Part shown: positions 1 to 5,218 of the stretch, in pieces
Numbering within the stretch: the stretch's first letter is position 1
How the letters are laid out: each line of letters opens with the position of its first letter
Origin: an uncultured Pseudomonadota bacterium
Lineage (GTDB): Bacteria; Pseudomonadota; Gammaproteobacteria; Burkholderiales; Thiobacillaceae
Direction of reading: 5' to 3'
Length of the DNA stretch: 5,218 nucleotides
Assembly: GCA_903918705.1 (NCBI GenBank)
Contig: CAIXFP010000571.1
Span: forward strand, 1-5,218
Notes under the pieces: generated by a model
Databases searched by the model: none
The model's input: the letters and a program-made list of their open reading frames with translations, nothing else
Told to the model about the DNA's origin: nothing
Translations under genes and position numbers: made by a program

Positions 1-716
1 CCGGAGAGGAAGGCGGCCACTTCGTCGCCGCCCCTGGCGCGGGTGACCCCTTCGCGGATCAGGTCGAGGAAGCGTGTCCGCATCTCCGCGAAGTCGTGGC
101 GCGGTTCGTCGCGATATTTCAGCGCCCAGTAGAAACCGCGACTAATTTCGCCACCCCGCTGGCCGCGCTTGATCAGCGCCCATTGTCCCGGCAGGAGCTT
201 CTCCACCCCGACATAGACACTGCCCGGCGCCGGGATGTCGTGGAAATACAGGTAGTTGAACAGCCCCTGGGAATCCAGGGTCCGGCCCACCGCCGGGTGT
301 GCGGCCACCAGGTCGGCGCGGCTGGCGAACACGGTGGCGCCGGGGCGGGCGGCGAAGGCCAGGGCGTGGTCGCCGATGCGGTCCAGGGCCAGGAATACGC
401 TGTCGCCGTCGATCAGCACCAAGGAAAAACTGCCGTGGACGTGGGCCGGCGCGGCGTGGCCGTAGCGCCGCCAGAGCCGGGCCAGGGCCACGGCTGCGGG
501 TAGCGCCTGCAATTCGGGATCGTCGAACAAGGGCCGCCCGGCGATGGCGCAGTCCAGGCCGGCTTCCCGGTACAGGCTGCCGCCCCAGGCGGCCAGGGTC
601 GCGTCGCCACCATCCTGGCGCTCGATGGTCGCGGGCGGCGAACGGCCGGCGCCACGCCACATCGTCTCGAAGCTGTTTTCGGGCGCCGCGCCCTGCCAAC
701 CCAGCAAACCGCGCAT
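1..716 (-). CDS. Asparagine-synthase-type protein, N-terminal part, with Cys2 replaced by Arg (partial)
   Basis: The reading frame starts at ATG 716-714 and runs off the left edge, giving 238 codons plus two bases. The start is supported by an AGGA ribosome site at 727-724, seven bases upstream. The N-terminus reads MRGLLGWQG, the M-x-G-[IL]-x-G opening of class II glutamine amidotransferase domains. Further family landmarks are HGSFSLVLIDGD (94-105), LALDRIGDHALAFAARPGA (109-127), VFASRADL (129-136) and the stretch DIPAPGSVYVGVEKLLPG (160-177), followed by FYW (195-197). The fragment ends at AAFLS-G, exactly where the SGGxDS pyrophosphate loop of the C-terminal synthetase domain should begin. 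Family members use ATP to make an acyl-adenylate, which is then amidated with ammonia from glutamine. The nucleophilic Cys2 is missing here, so glutaminase activity is unlikely; ammonia or an internal amine could be the nucleophile. The true product is unknown. It probably follows the DUF4124 gene in one transcript. Confidence 0.85.
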   Translation of the reverse strand, partial: MRGLLGWQGAAPENSFETMWRGAGRSPPATIERQDGGDATLAAWGGSLYREAGLDCAIAGRPLFDDPELQALPAAVALARLWRRYGHAAPAHVHGSFSLVLIDGDSVFLALDRIGDHALAFAARPGATVFASRADLVAAHPAVGRTLDSQGLFNYLYFHDIPAPGSVYVGVEKLLPGQWALIKRGQRGGEISRGFYWALKYRDEPRHDFAEMRTRFLDLIREGVTRARGGDEVAAFLS

Positions 717-740
717 ATCGTTTTCCTTATGAGTCGAGTG

Positions 741-770
741 GCAGGTTGGGCAAAGCGCAGCGTACCCGAC
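741..770. repeat. Single degenerate REP-like palindromic element
   Basis: This 30-base stretch matches, by eye, 28 of 30 bases of the right arm (read on the minus strand) of the inverted repeat at 3866-3934. It shares the core GGTTGGGCAAAGCG. The outer bases TTGGG (746-750) and CCCGA (765-769) can form a short stem with one G-U pair. It occupies almost half of the 69 bases between the DUF4124/glutaredoxin stop codon and the start of the asparagine-synthase-type gene, ending about 14 bases upstream of that gene's ribosome site. Elements of this pattern (GTAGGTTGGG...CCCAAC) are dispersed extragenic palindromes in many Proteobacteria. No mobilising transposase is seen in the window. Confidence 0.7.
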
Positions 771-785
771 AAATCGTACCCACCC

Positions 786-1262
786 TTACTTGCCCTTCGC
801 CTCGCCGGCCTTGGGATAGTTGGCCGCGTCCAGCAGCCGGTTCCAGGTGGTGGCGTCGAAACCCTTGTATTGGCTGCCGCCCACCACGATCACCGGCACG
901 TCGAGGGCGCCGGTCAGCTTCTTCAATTCCACCGCGATCTCGGGTTCGCTGGACGGATCCTTCGCCGTATACGGCACGCCACGATGCTTCAGCAGGTCCG
1001 TGGCCTGGTCGCAGATCTGGCCGCAGGCCGTGGCGTACAGGGTCACCGGCGTGAGGCGTTTCGCCTGCTTGAGTTCGTAGGAATCCTTGTCCACTTCCAC
1101 CACGTTGCCCTTGCCGCGGATTTTCCGCACCTTCTTCGCGCTGGGCGGCGGCGGTTGGTCGGAATAGGACACGCCACCGTGCTCGTCCACCCAGCGATAC
1201 AACTCGCCCGCCTGGGCGGCGCAGGCGGTGAACAGCAGGATAAGGAAAAGGGTTCTGAACAT
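786..1262 (-). CDS. Secreted DUF4124 / glutaredoxin-like protein
   Basis: This 158-residue protein has an N-terminal signal peptide, MFRTLFLILLFTACAAQA, with a plausible signal peptidase I site AQA/G after residue 18. Cys14 gives a poor lipobox (FTAC), so a lipoprotein is a less likely alternative. Residues 19-40 (GELYRWVDEHGGVSYSDQPP) are a classic short DUF4124 segment. A charged linker follows, then a thioredoxin-fold glutaredoxin-like domain at about 72-150. That domain carries VTLYATACGQICDQA (73-87) with a C80-x3-C84 cysteine pair instead of the usual CxxC, the cis-proline region DVPVIVVGG (121-129, Pro123) and GFDATTWNRLLDAA (134-147). It should act in the periplasm on an unknown disulfide or thiol substrate. 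The start has only a weak ribosome site. It is transcribed divergently from hda and ends 69 bases before the asparagine-synthase-type gene, which it may lead as an operon. Confidence 0.88.
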   Translation of the reverse strand: MFRTLFLILLFTACAAQAGELYRWVDEHGGVSYSDQPPPPSAKKVRKIRGKGNVVEVDKDSYELKQAKRLTPVTLYATACGQICDQATDLLKHRGVPYTAKDPSSEPEIAVELKKLTGALDVPVIVVGGSQYKGFDATTWNRLLDAANYPKAGEAKGK

Positions 1263-1320
1263 GGCGCATTCCCAAAGTGTTGCGGCCGCATTCTAGCGCG
1301 GCCTTGATAGACTCGCGCCC
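1263..1320. promoter_or_regulatory. Divergent promoter region between the DUF4124/glutaredoxin gene and hda
   Basis: These 58 bases must carry the start signals for both divergent genes unless promoters lie inside them. On the minus strand TAGAAT (1295-1290) is a 5-of-6 match to a sigma-70 -10 box, about 28 bases before the DUF4124 start; no good -35 is seen 17 bases further up. On the plus strand TAGACT (1308-1313) could be a -10 box, with a very weak -35 at 1285-1290. A transcript from it would begin at or next to the hda ATG. A perfect 10-base palindrome, TGCGGCCGCA (1281-1290), lies in the middle and could be an operator or chance in GC-rich DNA. Confidence 0.45.
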
Positions 1321-1977
1321 ATGCGGCAACTGATCCTGGACATCCGTCCCGACTCCCTCCCCGACTTCGCCAACTACCTGCCCGGCCCCAACGCCGAGGC
1401 CCTGGCGGCGGTGCGCAATCAGCAACCCGGCATGGCCCGCGAACCCCTGCTTTATCTCTGGGGCGAGGCGGGCGTGGGCAAGAGCCATCTGCTGCGGGCC
1501 TGGGCGGGCGCGGGCAACGCGCCCCTGCACGACGCCCGCGGCCCACTGCCGGAACCGCCCATTGCCGCCCTGGCGGTAGACGACGTGGATGCGCTCGATG
1601 CCGACAACCAGATACGCCTGTTCAATCTGATCAACTCGGCGCGGGAACAGGGCGGCCTCATCCTCGCCGGCGGCAACCAGCCGGCGGCGCGCCTGGCCTT
1701 GCGCCCCGACCTGGCCACGCGCCTGGCCCAGGGCCTGGTGTTCCGCCTGCTGCCCCTGTCCGACGCCGACAAGGCCGCCGCCCTCGCGGTGCGCGCCGAA
1801 GGCCGTGGCATGCGCCTGCCGGAGGAAGTGGCCCGCTACCTGCTCCTCCACACGCGTCGCGACCTGCCCCATCTGCTCGCCGTGGTCGACGCCCTCGACA
1901 CCTATTCCCTGAGCCGCAAGCGCCCCCCTTCGCTGCCGCTGCTCAAGGAACTGCTTAAACAGGAATTGCCCCGGTGA
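1321..1977 (+). CDS. hda: DnaA regulatory inactivator Hda
   Basis: This 218-residue AAA+ protein is close to the usual Hda length and lacks the DnaA DNA-binding domain. The N-terminus carries a clamp-binding motif, QLILDI (3-8), which in Hda docks on the DNA-loaded beta clamp. Then come LPGPNAEAL (20-28), Walker A GEAGVGKS (48-55), Walker B ALAVDDVDAL (83-92, Asp87/Asp88), a sensor-1 segment LILAGGNQP (113-121), box VII DLATRLAQGLVFRL (130-143, probable arginine finger Arg134) and sensor 2 RRDLPHLLAVVDALD (179-193). Hda with the clamp stimulates ATP hydrolysis by DnaA, turning off re-initiation at oriC. I chose ATG 1321 because it places the clamp motif at the extreme N-terminus. No Shine-Dalgarno sequence precedes it, which suggests weak or leaderless translation. 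Its stop overlaps the start of the downstream glycosyltransferase-like gene. Confidence 0.95.
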   Translation: MRQLILDIRPDSLPDFANYLPGPNAEALAAVRNQQPGMAREPLLYLWGEAGVGKSHLLRAWAGAGNAPLHDARGPLPEPPIAALAVDDVDALDADNQIRLFNLINSAREQGGLILAGGNQPAARLALRPDLATRLAQGLVFRLLPLSDADKAAALAVRAEGRGMRLPEEVARYLLLHTRRDLPHLLAVVDALDTYSLSRKRPPSLPLLKELLKQELPR

Positions 1978-3044
1978 CACGCATCCTGGTGGCCATCAGC
2001 CATCATGGCCTGGGCCATTTGGCCCAGGCCGCCCCGGTCATGAATGTCCTCGCCACCGTGCGTCCCGATCTCGAATTCCTGGTCTGGAGCGGCATTTCCC
2101 ATGACCGCCTGGCGGCGCGCATCCACGCCCCGTTCCGGCATCGCCATGAAGCGGCCGATGTCGGCCTGGCCATGCACGACGCGGTGCGCGTGGACCTGGA
2201 AACGAGCACCGCCGCCTACCTGAACTTCCATCGCGGCTGGCCGGAACGGGTGGCGCGGGAAGCCGGCCGGCTGCGCGAGGAAAGGATTTCCGGCGTCCTC
2301 AGCGACGTCGCCTGCCTGCCCCTGGCCGCCGCCGCCCTGGCCGGCGTGCCGTCCGTGGCCCTGTGTTCGCTGAACTGGGTGGACATCGCCGGAGCCTACC
2401 TGGCGGAGCAACCCGGCATGGACCGGGTGCTGGCGGAAATGGCGGCGGCCTATACCTCCGCCCGCGCCTTCCTCCGCGTGCAGCCGGCCATGCCCATGGC
2501 GTGGCTGGAAAATGGCGTGGCGGTCCCGCCCATCGCGGCAACCGGCATCAACCGCAGCGCGGAATTGAAGGCGCGCCTGGAACTGCCGGCCAGGCAACGT
2601 CTGGCGCTGATCGGCTTCGGTGGCATCGCCTACCGGGCGGCGCGGGCATTGCCGCGACAGTCCGGGGTGAGTTGGCTGGTGCCTGATGACTGGGGAGGGG
2701 AGCGCGCCGACATGATCCCTTTCTCCCGCGGCGGCCTGCCGTTTATCGACCTGGTGGCCTCCTGCGACGCCCTGGTGACCAAGGTGGGCGACGGCAGCTT
2801 CGTGGAAGGGGCGGTGGCGGGCGCGCCGGTGCTCTACATCGACCGCCCGGACTGGCCGGAAACCCCCTATCTGGCCGAGTGGCTGCAAGGCCACGCACGG
2901 TCGGCGGTGATCGACGAGGAGCGGTTGTTCAGTGAGGGCATGGGCGAGCTGCTGGCGCAATTGTGGGCAAGCGCCCCCAAGCCGGCGGTGAGCGCGCCGG
3001 GGGCGGAATTCGCGGCACGACGGGTGCTGGAGTTGTTGGGGTAA
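1974..3044 (+). CDS. GT-B / MurG-like glycosyltransferase-type protein, substrate unknown
   Basis: This 356-residue protein starts with GTG at 1974, overlapping the hda stop (GTGA), with an AGGA ribosome site at 1961-1964. The N-terminal Rossmann-like half opens with RILVAISHHGLGHLAQA (3-19), the glycine/histidine loop typical of MurG-like and UDP-glycosyltransferase folds. LSDVACLPLAAAALAGVPSV (109-128) then resembles their acceptor-side strand. The C-terminal half has a strand-loop LALIGFGG (210-217) and SCDALVTKVGDGSFVEGA (263-280), continuing to APVLYIDRPDWPE (284-296). The G274-S-x-x-E278 segment fits the nucleotide-sugar contact region. From memory, the pattern also resembles the N-terminal domain of plant L-arabinokinase-type proteins. 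There is no signal peptide or membrane span, so it should be cytoplasmic or peripheral. Donor and acceptor cannot be told from sequence. Coupling with hda implies joint expression but not a shared function. Confidence 0.8.
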   Translation: MTRILVAISHHGLGHLAQAAPVMNVLATVRPDLEFLVWSGISHDRLAARIHAPFRHRHEAADVGLAMHDAVRVDLETSTAAYLNFHRGWPERVAREAGRLREERISGVLSDVACLPLAAAALAGVPSVALCSLNWVDIAGAYLAEQPGMDRVLAEMAAAYTSARAFLRVQPAMPMAWLENGVAVPPIAATGINRSAELKARLELPARQRLALIGFGGIAYRAARALPRQSGVSWLVPDDWGGERADMIPFSRGGLPFIDLVASCDALVTKVGDGSFVEGAVAGAPVLYIDRPDWPETPYLAEWLQGHARSAVIDEERLFSEGMGELLAQLWASAPKPAVSAPGAEFAARRVLELLG

Positions 3045-3048
3045 TACT

Positions 3049-3071
3049 CCCCTCCCACTTTGGGGGAGGGG
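3049..3071 (+). terminator. Hairpin after the glycosyltransferase-like gene, possible terminator
   Basis: CCCCTCCC (3049-3056) pairs perfectly with GGGAGGGG (3064-3071) around a 7-base loop, starting five bases after the TAA stop. No T-run follows on the plus strand, so it is not a textbook intrinsic terminator. It could block 3' exonucleases or help termination at the end of the hda operon. Confidence 0.4.
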
Positions 3072-3124
3072 TCGGGAGAGTGGGAAGCCACATCGATCGA
3101 GCAACTCTCGTTCCCTCACCCCGG

Positions 3125-3139
3125 CCCTCTCCCAGAGGG
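3125..3139 (-). terminator. Hairpin after the cysteine-rich gene, possible terminator
   Basis: CCCTCT (3125-3130) and AGAGGG (3134-3139) form a 6-bp stem with a 3-base loop, about four bases past the TAG stop (3146-3144) of the minus-strand gene. A U-tract is lacking. Position rather than sequence supports a role in ending the minus-strand transcript. Confidence 0.3.
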
Positions 3140-3143
3140 AGCC

Positions 3144-3581
3144 CTAACCCCGCTTCTTGCGCGGCTCGTAATGCACCACGCCGCGCATGATTTCCGAATA
3201 GGGAAATTGCTCGATGTCGCCGTATTGGGCCAGCCCCATGCCGACCAGGGTGGCGACGTCGGCCAGTTCACTCGCCAGAGCCTCCTTCAGGCCCAGCACG
3301 CCGCCGCATTGGGCGCGGATTTCCTTGCCGAAGGGCCAGGGCTGGCTGGGGTCCATGTGCAGGGCGAAACGGGCGTTGTGGTGGAGAGCTTCGTCGAAAC
3401 GGTGGCAAGCCTGGTTGGCCGATTCCTCGCCGCAGGTGATGGCCTCCCGCTCCGCCAGCAGCAGCTTGCGCGCGTGCATGCAGGTCACGCAGCGGGAGAG
3501 CAGGGCGCGCTCGAACGGGCAGGGCCGGTTGATGGCCGCGTCGCGCGCCTGCTTGTAGGCTTCCTCGTTGTAGCCGGACAT
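3144..3581 (-). CDS. Cysteine-rich conserved hypothetical protein, 145 aa
   Basis: I cannot assign a named domain. The protein has no signal peptide or membrane span and is probably cytosolic. Six cysteines occur at 21, 31, 34, 50, 59 and 92. The N-terminal cluster NRPCPFERALLSRCVTCMHARK (18-39) includes a C31-x2-C34 pair, followed by AEREAITCG (43-51) and AQCGGVLGLKEAL (90-102). That spacing could bind zinc or an iron-sulfur cluster, but this is inference. The rest looks helical, ending DIEQFPYSEIMRGVVHYEPRKKRG (122-145). The ATG at 3581 is preceded by GGGAG with a 7-base spacer. It lies 36 bases downstream of the 76-residue gene on the same strand and is probably co-transcribed with it. From memory I believe similar proteins with the CPFERALL...C..C pattern occur in other betaproteobacteria; an alignment would be needed to confirm. 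Confidence 0.8.
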   Translation of the reverse strand: MSGYNEEAYKQARDAAINRPCPFERALLSRCVTCMHARKLLLAEREAITCGEESANQACHRFDEALHHNARFALHMDPSQPWPFGKEIRAQCGGVLGLKEALASELADVATLVGMGLAQYGDIEQFPYSEIMRGVVHYEPRKKRG

Positions 3582-3617
3582 GGGGGGTCTCCCGTGGGAG
3601 CGGACCGCGTCCGCGAT

Positions 3618-3848
3618 TCAATAATCGTCGCCGGCCAGGGAGGGATCCAGTTCCCGTGGCTGGGAGAGGACGTCTTCGGCGGCGAGTTCGTTCTCGGCGA
3701 AGATCATCTTCACCACATGGCCGCCGGCCGGATCGAGGCCGCGGCGAAACTCGTTGGCCAGAGCCTTGGCTTCCTTGAAGGTGGCGGCCTCGCCCTGCTT
3801 GTCGAGCAGGTTGAACGGGCCGCCGATCTTGTAGATGTAATAGGGCAT
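3618..3848 (-). CDS. Small conserved hypothetical protein, 76 aa
   Basis: The protein opens MPYYIYKIGGPFNLL, continues with an alternating charged segment TFKEAKALANEFRRGL (about 23-38) and then HVVKMIFAENELAAEDVLSQPRE (45-67), and ends in an acidic tail. A beta-alpha-beta layout is likely. I know no function. I chose the ATG at 3848 because GGAG lies seven bases upstream (3860-3857). A longer in-frame start at 3899 would add 17 residues translated from the inverted repeat, so it is very unlikely. It has no cysteines, signal peptide or membrane span. It lies between secA and the cysteine-rich gene, all on one strand. A small basic/acidic partner protein for its neighbour is possible but unproven. 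Confidence 0.78.
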   Translation of the reverse strand: MPYYIYKIGGPFNLLDKQGEAATFKEAKALANEFRRGLDPAGGHVVKMIFAENELAAEDVLSQPRELDPSLAGDDY

Positions 3849-3865
3849 GCGGGAACTCCGAATGT

Positions 3866-3934
3866 AGGTTGGGCAAAGCGAAGCGTGCCCAACAATCACG
3901 GTTTCTGTCGGGCACGCTTCGCTTTGCCCAACCT
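3866..3934. repeat. Perfect 25-bp inverted repeat, paired REP-like elements
   Basis: The left arm (3866-3890) and right arm (3910-3934) are exact reverse complements over 25 bases, separated by 19 bases. Each arm also has internal symmetry: in the left arm TTGGGCA (3869-3875) pairs with TGCCCAA (3886-3892) around AAGCGAAGCG. This head-to-head layout is typical of bacterial interspersed mosaic or REP doublets in Proteobacteria, which are mobilised in trans by REP-associated tyrosine transposases. It sits between the secA stop and the ribosome site of the 76-residue gene. In the minus-strand transcript it could form a long hairpin affecting termination, mRNA 3' stability or read-through from secA. 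Confidence 0.88.
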
Positions 3935-3951
3935 GCGTCGAGCGACGCGGA

Positions 3952-3968
3952 GCCGGCGTGGCGCCGGC
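3952..3968 (-). terminator. GC-rich stem-loop just after the secA stop
   Basis: GCCGGCG (3952-3958) and CGCCGGC (3962-3968) form a perfect 7-bp stem with a 3-base loop, beginning six bases after the secA stop. A second small stem, GCGTC/GACGC (3935-3939 with 3944-3948, loop GAGC), follows. No U-run is present, so the terminator call is tentative; the adjoining REP doublet may matter more for ending or processing the transcript. Confidence 0.35.
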
Positions 3969-3974
3969 GTCACA

Positions 3975-5218
<1,244 letters not shown>

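Larger units (their letters stand above)
3045..3141. repeat. Pair of inverted GC-rich extragenic hairpin repeats
   Basis: Two copies of a C/G-run repeat face each other. The first (about 3047-3085) reads CTCCCCTCCC, then TTTGGGGGAGGGG and TCGGGAGAGTGGGA. The second (about 3112-3141) reads TCCCTCACCCCGG, then CCCTCTCCCAGAGGGAG. The reverse complement of the second broadly matches the 3' half of the first. They are separated by about 26 bases of ordinary sequence. Together they fill nearly the whole gap between two convergent stop codons (3042-3044 and 3146-3144). CCCTCACCCC/CCTCTCCC repeats are common dispersed extragenic elements in Proteobacteria. Confidence 0.65.

Noticed and set aside
1..785. 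A lasso-peptide cluster, prompted by the Cys-less asparagine-synthase-type protein
   Set aside because: No short precursor gene is found in the 69-base upstream gap, and the upstream neighbour is not a lasso protease; the left side is not visible, so it remains only a remote option.
727..1980. A 417-codon open frame on the minus strand, antisense to hda and overlapping the DUF4124 gene
   Set aside because: It has no domain signature, is rich in Gly/Gln/Arg, and lies opposite a well-supported hda; long shadow frames are expected at this GC content.
1902..3119. A 405-codon minus-strand open frame opposite the glycosyltransferase-like gene
   Set aside because: Low-complexity His/Arg/Gly/Gln composition, no recognisable motif and no suitable ribosome site; it is a mirror of the real gene.
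3849..3899. N-terminal extension of the 76-residue protein from an upstream ATG
   Set aside because: The extra 17 residues come from the REP-like repeat, while the ATG at 3848 has a good GGAG site.
3866..3934. CRISPR repeat or insertion-sequence ends
   Set aside because: There are no regularly spaced direct repeats or spacers and only 19 bases between the arms, so neither an array nor a transposase-bearing element fits.

Overview
This is a GC-rich, gene-dense bacterial chromosomal window. The SecA C-terminus, the Hda sequence and the two short conserved hypothetical genes all point to a betaproteobacterium, possibly of the Rhodocyclales/Nitrosomonadales type. That placement rests on my memory of these families, not on a database search. 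Base and codon use look uniform across the genes, and I see no insertion sequence, prophage gene, tRNA, rRNA or CRISPR array. No stretch longer than about 130 bases lacks a gene.

Left part (1-1262, minus strand). The right half shows a 158-residue secreted protein with a DUF4124 segment followed by a glutaredoxin-like domain. Downstream of it, and cut by the left edge, is the N-terminal 238 residues of an asparagine-synthase-type protein whose normally catalytic Cys2 is Arg. A single degenerate copy of a dispersed REP-like palindrome lies in the 69-base gap between them.

Centre (1263-3044). A 58-base divergent promoter region separates the minus-strand pair from a plus-strand pair. The plus-strand pair is hda, a replication-control AAA+ protein with a clamp-binding motif, and a 356-residue GT-B/MurG-like glycosyltransferase-type protein of unknown substrate. 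The hda stop and the next start overlap as GTGA, so the two are almost certainly co-transcribed and translationally coupled.

Right part (3045-5218). Two opposed GC-rich hairpin repeats fill the 99 bases between the convergent gene ends. Then, all on the minus strand and in transcription order from the right edge, come the C-terminal 413 residues of SecA, a 69-base perfect inverted repeat (two 25-base arms), a 76-residue conserved hypothetical protein, and a 145-residue cysteine-rich conserved hypothetical protein.

The genes do not form one pathway. The window is best read as core housekeeping genes (secA, hda) with poorly characterised conserved neighbours and two families of small dispersed repeats at operon boundaries. 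The most interesting items are the Cys-less amidotransferase-type protein, the hda-coupled glycosyltransferase-like protein, and the uncharacterised pair of small genes behind secA. I found no convincing evidence for a complete new multi-gene system.
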